A stretch of 51,388 bases of DNA, taken from contig CAZHZT010000032.1 of the NCBI GenBank assembly GCA_964537285.1, positions 1 to 51,388 on the forward strand, given 5' to 3'. A program made the position numbers and the translations under genes. This document shows positions 44,286-51,388 of the stretch, piece by piece (position 1 is the stretch's first letter; each line of letters opens with the position of its first letter). Origin of the DNA: CAZHZT01 sp964537285 (GTDB lineage: Bacteria; Bacteroidota; Bacteroidia; Chitinophagales; Saprospiraceae). The notes below the pieces were generated by a model. It was not told where the DNA came from. It saw nothing but the letters and a program-made list of their open reading frames with translations, and made no database searches.

Positions 44286-45881
44286 ATGGAAAAGCCTTCC
44301 AATAAGTATTTCGATATTCATGGGCCCGTATTTTATCCTGCGGCGTTTATCATATTAACCACCATTGCTCTTTCCTTTTTCTTTAGCGAGACGATTATAA
44401 CGGTTTTTACGACCTTTCAAAGGGAAGCGTCGAATAATGCAGGTTGGTTTTTTATTTTTTGTACCAATGCCTTTGTTATCGCTGCCTTATATTTTGCTTT
44501 TAGCCCTTTTGGAAAAATACGCCTTGGCGGGAAAGACGCTACCTCGGACTTTTCCACGTTTTCGTGGTTTTCCATGCTCTTCTCCGCTGGTATCGGGATT
44601 GGCTTGCTATTCTATGGAGTAGCAGAGCCTATTTATCACTATAGCAACCCGCCCTTGCCTGTAGACAACGACATTGAAAAAGCTCAACAGGCCATGCTTT
44701 ACACTTTTTTGCATTGGGGGTTTCATGGTTGGGGGCCGTATGTGATCATTGGTTTGGCATTGGCTTTTTTCACTTTTAATAAAGGGCTGCCACTTACCGT
44801 CCGTTCTCTTTTTTATCCACTTATCAAAGACAGGATTTATGGCCCGATAGGGAATGCGATTGACGTACTGGCGGTAGTTGCTACTCTTTTTGGCTTAGCT
44901 ACTACACTCGGGATTGGTGTGCAACAAGTGGCTGCAGGTTTAGATTTCCTTTTTGGCATTCCCAATACCCGAACCACACACGTCATTTTAATTACTTGCA
45001 TAACATTGGCAGCAACAACTTCTGTAGTGCTGGGGTTGAAAAAAGGGGTGCGTTTTTTGAGTGTGGTCAATATGCGGCTCGCGCTTATTTTTTTAGTTGC
45101 AATGCTTTTTCTAGGCCCTACCGTATTTATTCTAGATGGGTTTATTCAGAACATTGGACAATATTTCAATAATATTTTAAGAGTAGGAACCTGGGCGGAA
45201 ACATATACCGAAGGAGCTTGGCAAAACAATTGGACGATCTTCTATTGGGCTTGGTGGATCAGTTGGTCTCCTTTTGTAGGAATATTCATTGCAAGAGTGT
45301 CAAAAGGGCGAACCGTGAGAGAATTCATTTTGGGCGTATTGATGGTGCCTTCTATGCTCATATTCTTGTGGATGTCAGTATTCGGAGGAACAGCTATTTA
45401 TTTGGAAATGAATGGCAATACGACCATTTCTGAGGCGGTAAATGCTGATTTATCGACTTCTCTATTTGTTTTACTAGAGCAATTCCCGATGTCTTCTTTA
45501 ACTTCGTTCATAGGGATTGTACTGGTTACCATTTTTTTTGTTACCTCCTCGGACTCCGGGTCCTTGGTCGTCGATAGTATTACATCAGGCGGAAAACTGG
45601 ATGCCCCTGTAGGGCAGCGCATTTTTTGGGCTTTACTAGAAGGTGCTGTTGCTGCAGCTTTATTGTTTGCCGGAGGTCTGAAAGCATTGCAGTCTGCGGT
45701 TATTTCAGCGGGCTTGCCTTTTGCGATATTGCTTTTAATTGTAATTTATACCCTCTTTCTGGCCTTTAGAAAAGAAATGAATGAGATGCAGTTAAAAACA
45801 AAGAAACGAGAGCGGGAAGCTTATGCCAATTATGTTAAAAGTCTAATCCTTGAGGAAGAAAAAGAAAGCAAAAATGAATAA
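44286..45881 (+). CDS. BCCT-family transporter (betaine/choline/carnitine type)
   Basis: 531 residues with twelve predicted membrane helices. The BCCT signature is clear: FSAGIGIGLLFYGVAEPIYHY on an early helix, HWGFHGWGPYVIIG, and WAWWISWSPFVGIFIARVSKGRTVREF. These secondary transporters take up quaternary ammonium osmolytes or betaine-like nutrients with sodium or protons across the inner membrane. The FSAGIGIG glycine stretch does not fix the substrate. The C-terminal tail is short and highly charged. The universal stress protein gene starts inside its last codons, so the two are translationally coupled. Confidence 0.95.
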   Translation: MEKPSNKYFDIHGPVFYPAAFIILTTIALSFFFSETIITVFTTFQREASNNAGWFFIFCTNAFVIAALYFAFSPFGKIRLGGKDATSDFSTFSWFSMLFSAGIGIGLLFYGVAEPIYHYSNPPLPVDNDIEKAQQAMLYTFLHWGFHGWGPYVIIGLALAFFTFNKGLPLTVRSLFYPLIKDRIYGPIGNAIDVLAVVATLFGLATTLGIGVQQVAAGLDFLFGIPNTRTTHVILITCITLAATTSVVLGLKKGVRFLSVVNMRLALIFLVAMLFLGPTVFILDGFIQNIGQYFNNILRVGTWAETYTEGAWQNNWTIFYWAWWISWSPFVGIFIARVSKGRTVREFILGVLMVPSMLIFLWMSVFGGTAIYLEMNGNTTISEAVNADLSTSLFVLLEQFPMSSLTSFIGIVLVTIFFVTSSDSGSLVVDSITSGGKLDAPVGQRIFWALLEGAVAAALLFAGGLKALQSAVISAGLPFAILLLIVIYTLFLAFRKEMNEMQLKTKKREREAYANYVKSLILEEEKESKNE

Positions 45882-46746
45882 TTACAACGTACTTGTCTGT
45901 CTGGATTTATCAGCGACGGATAAAACCCTTATCGACTACTGCTTGTCCTTTCATGAAAAAACAGGCTCTTTTTCAAAAATGACGCTTGTACATAACATTC
46001 GCTATGACTTCCTGGCAGAGTATTCTCCCATTGATAAAGAAGGGGTGAAAGTGCTTAAAATAAATGTTTATCGCAAGTTGGAAGAGCAATACCGCAAAAC
46101 AATAGAAAAGGCAAATATTGACCTAAGCATCCTCATTAACGATAGTAACAATACCGCCCAAAGCATCTTAAAGGCTCGCGACGAACAGGCGGCGAATCTG
46201 ATCATCCTGGGAAAAAAGGAAGAATCAAAGGGTTCTGGAATCATTCCTCAGGAGATATTAGCTACAGATAGAAAAAAGTCCAATGTGCTTTTAATACCGG
46301 AAGGATCTGAGTTTCAAGTTGAACAAATACTGGGGGCCATTGACCTTTCAGCCTCTTCTTTTCAGGTGCTCGGCACAACCCACCGCCTTGCTCAATCCCT
46401 GACAGCTATTCCTTCTTATTTGTATGTATATCAAATGCCCATTAATTACTTTCCTTATATCGATGTCTCAGATCAAACCATCCAAAAAAACCTGAAGGAA
46501 AAAGCCGAAAGAAAGTTCCGGAAATTTGTAGAGTCACTGGATATGGAAGGGGTTTCTAATTCACAGTTGCATTTAATGAAAGGAACTCACATCCCCAATG
46601 CAATCATGGAATACGTTCGATCAAAATATATTGACCTTCTTGTAATTGGCCGGATTAGTAAGAACAACCTGCTTGGAAGTCGTGTAGGAGGAGTTACCAG
46701 GCGGTTTTTACAAGCGCATCTTGATATACCCGTTTGGATTGTTTAG
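45874..46746 (+). CDS. Tandem universal stress protein (UspA family)
   Basis: 290 residues from ATG 45874. That start overlaps the transporter stop by 8 bp; an upstream start at 45850 would only add a Lys-rich extension inside the transporter gene. Two Usp domains: about 3-140 (YNVLVCLDLSATDKTL, NLIILGKKEE, SNVLLIPEG) and about 147-290 (QILGAIDLSASSFQVL, IDLLVIGRISKNNLLGS, DIPVWIV). The G-rich nucleotide loop is poorly conserved in the first half and partial in the second, so ATP binding is uncertain. Usp proteins often accompany or are fused to ion and osmolyte transporters, fitting a role in controlling the coupled BCCT protein. Confidence 0.88.
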   Translation: MNNYNVLVCLDLSATDKTLIDYCLSFHEKTGSFSKMTLVHNIRYDFLAEYSPIDKEGVKVLKINVYRKLEEQYRKTIEKANIDLSILINDSNNTAQSILKARDEQAANLIILGKKEESKGSGIIPQEILATDRKKSNVLLIPEGSEFQVEQILGAIDLSASSFQVLGTTHRLAQSLTAIPSYLYVYQMPINYFPYIDVSDQTIQKNLKEKAERKFRKFVESLDMEGVSNSQLHLMKGTHIPNAIMEYVRSKYIDLLVIGRISKNNLLGSRVGGVTRRFLQAHLDIPVWIV

Positions 46747-46814
46747 GATAATAGACTTTTTGGTTTATGCCCTACGGGTTATCAGCTACGGCGGTTTTGC
46801 CATATGTTTATCGA

Positions 46815-46840
46815 GGGAGGATTCCTAAAAGGAACCCTCC
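46815..46840. terminator. Hairpin between convergent genes
   Basis: GGAGGaTTCC (46816-46825) and GGAAcCCTCC (46831-46840) pair apart from one position, around TAAAA. It lies between the convergent Usp and GCS2-CBS genes. There is no strong T-tract, so efficiency is uncertain. Confidence 0.55.
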
Positions 46841-46845
46841 TGATT

Positions 46846-48783
46846 CTAAATATCTCTGCCTTCCGAATCAACTTGCTGATGCAATTCTTTCAATAAATGG
46901 GCCGACATTTTAGCAAAGTCCTTTTCAGTAACTATGCCCAAAAATTGCTTGTCTTTGACTACAGGCAAGCAACCAATGCCCTTGTCGAGCATCAATTGGA
47001 TAGCATCCAAAGTGGGCATTTCCGGTGGAACAGTTAGCACTTCTGTACGCATAATCTCTTTAACTGCCATCGGGGTATAGTGTTCCTTAGGCCTGGTAGC
47101 AAAGTAGTGAATTAATGCATTGGAGGAAACAAGCCCAACCAATTCGCCTTGGTCATTTTCAACCGGAACATGCCGGATATTACGCCAATCCATTATGTTG
47201 GCGACGTATTCAACAATATCATCCTCCGTTGCTGTAAACAGTTCGGTCGTCATAATCTGTTCGATTGACCAGAAGCGGTTGGCCCAATGCCCTGCTTCAT
47301 CCCTATCCGGCAATTTCCATTCATGCACAGGTTTCCCTTGTATTTGACGAAGGTGCATTCCGGCAGTTGTTGCCACCATGGCTTCATCTTTTGAAGCCTC
47401 CTTCGCAATGGAATTGAACGCATCAATTTGCCATTGCGAGCCGGTTTTTCCTGTTCTAACCCTTTCTTCAATGATGCCTAAATAATGAAGGCGATCTGTT
47501 TCATCGACTCCTGCTTTTTGAAGCCCCTCGTGGGCAATCGGAATCAATTCCTTGAGGAGTAACTCAGTGGAGGAGATTCTGGGTAGAGCTCCCGGCCAGA
47601 CGAAAGAGGAGCCAAGCCCTTGTTTGGCAGCCTGGAAGAAATTATCCTTCGCAGCATCAAAGTCCATTTTTTCGGCAATGTTGCTGTATTCTTCGGGCAT
47701 TCCGTGCATCATTCCAAGCCAGAATGCAGCATTCGCTACTTCATCCACGATAGAAGGGCCGGCAGGCATAACCCTGCTCTCTATTCTTAGGTGGGGAACA
47801 TTATTAACAACGCCATAGCAAGGGCGATTCCAACGCCAGATGGTTCCATTGTGAATATTTAGGGCGTGTAGTTTGGGAATAATCCCTTGTTCTAATAATT
47901 TCATTGATTCCTCCTGCTCCTTATAACTCAGCATGATCTTGTACTGAGAAATGTTTTCCTTGTGTAATTCAAGCACGGAGTCTTTGAGCCATTGGTTACC
48001 AAAGGCTACTCTGGGCATTTTTCCGCGGGAAAGCTGAGAGGAATTGCGAATGTCAATGGATTGTTCAAATAAGGCAATCCGTGTTTCGCGCCAAAGGCGT
48101 TTTCCTAGTAATAAAGGCGAGTTAGTAGTCGCTGCCATAAGAGGCCCTGTAATAGCCTGACACCAGTTGTAAGCAGCCACAAATTCCGATGGATGCAATT
48201 GGTAGTGAACCTGATAACTGGTATTACAACCTTCAAACATGGCATGCGTATCCTTTGTGATCAACTGATCAGTGCCTTCAATACGGAACTCGAAAATGCC
48301 TTCTCTTCTTTCTGCAAGATAGTTCAACAGGTATTCGTAACGCTTTAGCGGCGTAAGGTTTTTAGGGTCAACATCTCCTCTTCTTATTGTGGGGAGAATG
48401 CCGACCAGCACTACGTGAGCTCCCAATTTGGCGGCTTCCATTTCGGCCTTTCCTAAGAACCGCTGGAGGTCTTGATGCAAAGTTGTAAAACATTTACCGG
48501 TAAAGGGAATGGGATCCAAGTTGATCTCCATATTAAAGCGAGCCAGTTCGGTGGTGAAATGTTCATCGTTCACAGCGGGAAGAAGGTCTTCAATAACGGG
48601 AGCAGGCTTCCAGTTATTTGTTGCGAGGCTTAATTCTTGTTCTACTCCAAGGTGGCGAGGTTCTCGGGCAAAAACATCCATTTCAAGCATTTTTTCAAAT
48701 GCCTGCAGGTCATCGAGCATATTGCGCATGACTTGCTGTTTAACTGCCTGATCCTTAGCTAAGTTTACTTTTTCAGAACCCAT
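46846..48783 (-). CDS. Glutamate-cysteine ligase-like (GCS2) enzyme fused to CBS pair
   Basis: 645 residues. Residues about 35-430 resemble the GCS2/YbdK carboxylate-amine ligase family (HLGVEQELSL, ARFNMEINLDP, HAMFEGCNTSYQVHYQL, NSPLLLGKRLWRETRIALFEQS, HLRIESRVMPAGPS). About 505-630 hold two CBS domains (IMTTELFTATEDDIVEYV and IMRTEVLTVPPEMPTLDAI). GCS2 enzymes join an amino acid to a carboxylate using ATP; CBS pairs bind adenine nucleotides and usually regulate. A nucleotide-controlled small-thiol or gamma-glutamyl ligase is the natural reading, but the substrate is not proven. It is monocistronic on the minus strand and convergent with the Usp gene. Confidence 0.85.
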   Translation of the reverse strand: MGSEKVNLAKDQAVKQQVMRNMLDDLQAFEKMLEMDVFAREPRHLGVEQELSLATNNWKPAPVIEDLLPAVNDEHFTTELARFNMEINLDPIPFTGKCFTTLHQDLQRFLGKAEMEAAKLGAHVVLVGILPTIRRGDVDPKNLTPLKRYEYLLNYLAERREGIFEFRIEGTDQLITKDTHAMFEGCNTSYQVHYQLHPSEFVAAYNWCQAITGPLMAATTNSPLLLGKRLWRETRIALFEQSIDIRNSSQLSRGKMPRVAFGNQWLKDSVLELHKENISQYKIMLSYKEQEESMKLLEQGIIPKLHALNIHNGTIWRWNRPCYGVVNNVPHLRIESRVMPAGPSIVDEVANAAFWLGMMHGMPEEYSNIAEKMDFDAAKDNFFQAAKQGLGSSFVWPGALPRISSTELLLKELIPIAHEGLQKAGVDETDRLHYLGIIEERVRTGKTGSQWQIDAFNSIAKEASKDEAMVATTAGMHLRQIQGKPVHEWKLPDRDEAGHWANRFWSIEQIMTTELFTATEDDIVEYVANIMDWRNIRHVPVENDQGELVGLVSSNALIHYFATRPKEHYTPMAVKEIMRTEVLTVPPEMPTLDAIQLMLDKGIGCLPVVKDKQFLGIVTEKDFAKMSAHLLKELHQQVDSEGRDI

Positions 48784-48891
48784 TTATTCAGTTATTTATT
48801 CTGTAAAATAGCCTTTTTTAAAAATAATTCATAAAAAAGTTAACAAAAAACTAATATTGGATCGCCTTTTATTTTTAAATATCGATTGAGC

Positions 48892-48949
48892 TGTCTAAAA
48901 GTTAGAAAGGGAGTGCCCTCACGGGCACTCCCTTTCTAATTTTTAGACA
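48892..48949. repeat. 27-bp-arm hairpin, element I
   Basis: Arms 48892-48918 and 48923-48949 pair over 27 bases with one G-T position around TCAC. The end GAGCTGTCTAAAAGT resembles the ends of elements A and C. It lies 10 bp beyond the stop of the minus-strand DUF2911 gene and upstream of the GCS2-CBS gene, so it probably also terminates the DUF2911 transcript. Confidence 0.75.
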
Positions 48950-48959
48950 ATGCAATCTA

Positions 48960-49853
48960 TTACTTAATCATCGCTTCCCATTTAACAAGCGTCTGTTCTA
49001 AATTGTCTTTATAATAATTGTAAAATCGGTCTTCCTTCTTAGCAGCCCCAATTTCAAGAGCTTTTTTACCCGTTTCTACGGCTTCTTTATAGTTTTTATC
49101 AGCAGCGTGAATTTTAGCTTTAACCCAGTGATTATAAGAAGATTCCTCCATTTCGATTGACTTTTCAATCATCTTCATAGCTTGTTTAGAGCGTTTATCA
49201 TCTAAGTCGATCAATACATCTGCCGCACTCGCATAAATACCGCCTTTCTTTTCAGCCGGAGCCGCCTCTACTGCTTCGGCAACTTTTTCCTTCATGGTAG
49301 TATATGCTGGTGTAGTTACATAAACGACCAACTTAAGTTTTTCCCAACTTAAAAGGATATAACCTCTGTCAAGGCCTTGATCTACAATGTTATATTCAAG
49401 GCGTTCTTTCTTGCCTTTCATTCTCGGGCTTACTTCAATTCTCGCCGCATCTTGTTTTTCATCATATTCATAAGCCCCCCATAGCTCAGTATCTTTATTG
49501 AAAATAGCGGTCCACTTCCCTTCTTCTTTTGGGATTACAAAGAAGGAGTATTTTCCGGCAGGAAGTTCCTTCTTTTCTCTGCCAATTTTCACATCTGTAC
49601 TGAATTCAATTGTGGTCGCTTCATTTGCGCCAGCTCTCCATATCTTATCCCATGGTTCAAGAGCTCCCCATATTTCACGGCCCTTTACGGACGGAGAGGA
49701 GTAATTGATAGTGATTTCCGTATAACCAAGAGTATACGATGTGCTCGCTTTAGGACTTTTGCGGGGCAAGTCCAGGTCTTGTCCAATTAAATACGTAAAA
49801 GAAAGAGAAAGGAATACTAGAACACCAAGTAGTCTCATGCTTAATAGTTTCAT
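48960..49853 (-). CDS. DUF2911 protein with TPR-like C-terminus
   Basis: 297 residues. Signal peptide ending TYLIGQ (about 25). DUF2911 domain (about 33-180): the ITINYSSPSVKGREIWG, KIWRAGANEATTIEFSTD and LPAGKYSFFVIP blocks that define the family. A helical, probably TPR-like tail (about 185-297, SYNHWVKAKIHAADKNYKEAVETGKKALEIGAA) follows. It should be periplasmic. The function is unknown. A second DUF2911 gene is transcribed away from it across a 214-bp gap. Confidence 0.85.
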   Translation of the reverse strand: MKLLSMRLLGVLVFLSLSFTYLIGQDLDLPRKSPKASTSYTLGYTEITINYSSPSVKGREIWGALEPWDKIWRAGANEATTIEFSTDVKIGREKKELPAGKYSFFVIPKEEGKWTAIFNKDTELWGAYEYDEKQDAARIEVSPRMKGKKERLEYNIVDQGLDRGYILLSWEKLKLVVYVTTPAYTTMKEKVAEAVEAAPAEKKGGIYASAADVLIDLDDKRSKQAMKMIEKSIEMEESSYNHWVKAKIHAADKNYKEAVETGKKALEIGAAKKEDRFYNYYKDNLEQTLVKWEAMIK

Positions 49854-50067
49854 TAGAAAATGTTTTTTTGTTTAATTTAATGCAGGGATAAAGGTAGGAT
49901 ACATTAAACAAACCTCAAAAAAATCAAAACTTTGAAGATAAAAATTAGAAGACAATTAACGTCTTTTTAACTTTTTTGTAGTAGCTTTAAGCTGTCAAGA
50001 TAGTAGTTGGCTACTAGCCGAAAGCCTACTGTCACTAACCAACAAGTCTAATAAACAACATCGTCTT

Positions 50068-50613
50068 ATGAAAGCCTTAAAATGGATTCTAATTATCTTA
50101 GGTGCCCTGATCTTAATCGGAGTCATCGGTTTCCCTTTTTTGAAGCAACAAACCAAAAAGCATAGCCCGGAACAAACGCTTACTTATACTAAAAACGGGA
50201 AAGATATTTCTCTTTTTTACAACCGACCCTCTAAAAAGGGGCGTGAAATTTTTGGCAAACTAGTCCCCTTTGGAGAAGTATGGCGTACCGGAGCCAACGA
50301 GCCAACTACTTTTACTACTAAAACCGACCTTGTAGTCGGTGGCCAAGCTTTGCCTGCCGGTGAATATACCCTGTGGACAGTGCCGGGGCCGAACGAGTGG
50401 GCCGTAATCTTCAATAGCAAGCAGTATTCCTGGGGAATTACCTTCGGCGGCAAGGCGAGCCGTGAGCCTGAGTTCGACGTACTAACGACCAAGATCCCTG
50501 TTCAAAAACTTCCTAATGTCGTTGAACAATTCACCATCGTTTTCGAAGATACCCCCGCCCTGCAAATGACCCTGAGCTGGGATCAGACTAAGGTGTCTGT
50601 ACCCATTCAATAG
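50068..50613 (+). CDS. DUF2911 protein, membrane-anchored short form
   Basis: 181 residues. An N-terminal hydrophobic helix (about 5-25, LKWILIILGALILIGVIGFP) without a clear cleavage site suggests membrane anchoring with the domain in the periplasm. The DUF2911 domain (about 38-180) shows the same blocks as its neighbour: SLFYNRPSKKGREIFG, EVWRTGANEPTTF and LPAGEYTLWTVP. It lacks the TPR-like tail. Function unknown. It is transcribed divergently from the other DUF2911 gene, and element A3 follows about 15 bp after the stop. Confidence 0.85.
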   Translation: MKALKWILIILGALILIGVIGFPFLKQQTKKHSPEQTLTYTKNGKDISLFYNRPSKKGREIFGKLVPFGEVWRTGANEPTTFTTKTDLVVGGQALPAGEYTLWTVPGPNEWAVIFNSKQYSWGITFGGKASREPEFDVLTTKIPVQKLPNVVEQFTIVFEDTPALQMTLSWDQTKVSVPIQ

Positions 50614-50628
50614 TCAATATCTAGAGCT

Positions 50629-50791
50629 ATAATAAAAGAAAGGGCTTGTCTTATAAGCTGGTTCGCTTGGCTTGGCAGGAAATTTTCTTTTTTGAGAGGC
50701 GTTCTTTTTTAAAATTTTTAGCTAAAAATTTTAAAAAAGAACGCCTCTCAAAAGAAAATACTCCTCCTGAGACAAGCCCTTTCTTTATTAT
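50629..50791. mobile_element. Nested palindromic element, family A copy 3
   Basis: Inner arms of 29 bp (50692-50720, 50723-50751) are perfect around GC. GCAGGAAATTTTCTTTT and AGAAAATACTCCTCC match copy 1. The outer arms AAGAAAGGGCTTGTCT/AGACAAGCCCTTTCTT are perfect but differ from copy 1 on both sides in a compensating way. It abuts the rbfA stop codon between convergent genes. Confidence 0.8.
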
Positions 50792-51166
50792 TTAATTCGA
50801 AGCTCCCATTTGATTATCCTCATGGAGCTTATTGAACAATTCATTGAGTCGATACATCTCATCAAGTGTATCATCAATAAAAAACTGCAAGTCGGGCATT
50901 CGGCGAATGTGTTTGCGAATACGACGACATAAGGATTGATGCAAACGAGGATAGTTTTCCTCCATTTCAAGAATAACTTCCTGTTTGTTTTCAGTGTTAT
51001 ACACGCTGAGGTAAACTTTGGCGAGATTAAAGTCAGGAGTCATTTTTACATTGGTAACGGTTACCAATACTGAATTTCCAAATACATACCCTCCTTCAGC
51101 TTGCAGAACCAGTCCGAAATTGCGTCGGATAAGTTCAGCTACCTGTCTTTGCCTCTTCGATTCCAT
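50792..51166 (-). CDS. rbfA: Ribosome-binding factor A
   Basis: 124 residues, full length. A single KH-like domain protein that binds the 30S subunit during late 16S rRNA maturation. Family features are the basic start SKRQRQVAELIRRNFGLVLQ, VTNVKMTPDFNLAKVYLSVYN and the central RKHIRRMPDLQFFIDDTLDE, ending in the LNELFNKL helix. It is preceded by an AT-rich leader of about 130 bases. Nothing unusual in the protein. Confidence 0.95.
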   Translation of the reverse strand: MESKRQRQVAELIRRNFGLVLQAEGGYVFGNSVLVTVTNVKMTPDFNLAKVYLSVYNTENKQEVILEMEENYPRLHQSLCRRIRKHIRRMPDLQFFIDDTLDEMYRLNELFNKLHEDNQMGASN

Positions 51167-51302
51167 GGCACTTGAATTTTAAGTGTTTGTAAATATTTTC
51201 TCCTTCCCTTCACGAAGTTGTTGGTAAGGTAATTCATTCAGTACGTTTGACCAAATGAAATTATTTATTTATTTTTCTCACATGGGATAAACTTCAATAC
51301 GG

Positions 51303-51310
51303 CAAAATTA
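51303..51310 (-). promoter_or_regulatory. Possible rbfA -7 box
   Basis: On the minus strand TAATTTTG matches TAnnTTTG exactly and is followed by CCG, as in the ahcY promoter context (TTTGCGG). No TTG was found at the proper -33 distance. Confidence 0.35.
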
Positions 51311-51333
51311 GTTCGTGAGATAAAAAGAAATAT

Positions 51334-51388
51334 TTCTTTGACATAAATTGTGAAAAAATGGAACTTCAAAATGATAAGCCTTTCAGCC
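51334..51388. mobile_element. Palindromic element, family E copy 3, cut by window end
   Basis: The sequence from TTCTTTGACATAAATTGTG onward matches the reverse complement of the right half of copies 1 and 2 almost base for base, then runs off the window in CTTTCAGCC. It contains the same ATGGAACTTCAAAATGATA segment, starting at 51358. It lies upstream of rbfA. Confidence 0.75.

Noticed and set aside
49981..50016. Operator in the divergent DUF2911 gap
   Set aside because: TAGTAG/CTACTA is only six bases per arm and there is no clear promoter beside it, so it is not listed as a feature.

Overview
This window looks like chromosomal DNA of a member of the Bacteroidota, probably from the Saprospiria/Lewinella side of the phylum. 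Three very large secreted proteins end in type IX secretion (T9SS) sorting domains. A SusC/SusD outer-membrane pair and SprB-type adhesin repeats are present. The clearest promoters follow the Bacteroidota pattern TTTG-N19-TAnnTTTG, and most genes lack an obvious Shine-Dalgarno sequence. The clade is inferred from gene content, not from a marker-gene comparison. I saw no rRNA, tRNA, CRISPR array, intact transposase or prophage.

Layout. 1-8.7 kb: a 5'-incomplete beta-helix adhesin, a YceI lipoprotein with a MerR/B12-fold regulator (minus strand), and a CUB/FN3/adhesin T9SS protein. 9-18.4 kb: plus-strand housekeeping genes, namely ahcY, aroB, a class A penicillin-binding protein, a HEAT-cyclophilin lipoprotein, gcvT and an inositol-monophosphatase-family gene. 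18.5-24.6 kb: an SDR, ligA, a GT39-like membrane glycosyltransferase and an Rpn-type nuclease. 24.8-29.8 kb: the DUF3999/DUF2339 membrane pair and a putative zinc-peptidase lipoprotein. 29.9-34.2 kb: a 1417-residue beta-helix/SprB-repeat T9SS protein. 34.2-38.8 kb: rhomboid protease, lpxH, 3-hydroxyanthranilate dioxygenase diverging from an atypical SDR, methylmalonyl-CoA epimerase and a TauE-type permease. 39.1-46.7 kb: SusC, SusD, a BCCT transporter and a coupled universal stress protein. 46.8-51.2 kb: a GCS2-CBS fusion, two DUF2911 proteins facing away from each other, and rbfA.

The most striking feature is between the genes. At least eleven intergenic regions hold long, often near-perfect inverted repeats (arms 18-46 bp). 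Several fall into families. Family A (three copies, 160-200 bp) has a perfect inner hairpin of 28-30 bp arms, conserved unpaired flanks and outer ends resembling insertion-sequence termini. Single elements at 10405 and 48892 share those ends. Family E (three copies, about 100 bp) is a different palindrome lying upstream of start codons and carrying a short recurring reading frame. Family A/C members appear to sit inside older terminator-like hairpins, and one donates the -33 box of the ahcY promoter. These look like non-autonomous mobile palindromes that reshape gene ends and promoters.

The second theme is exact repeat phasing in the giant secreted proteins. Repeats of 170, 80 and 75 residues keep exactly 510-, 240- and 225-bp spacing despite sequence divergence.
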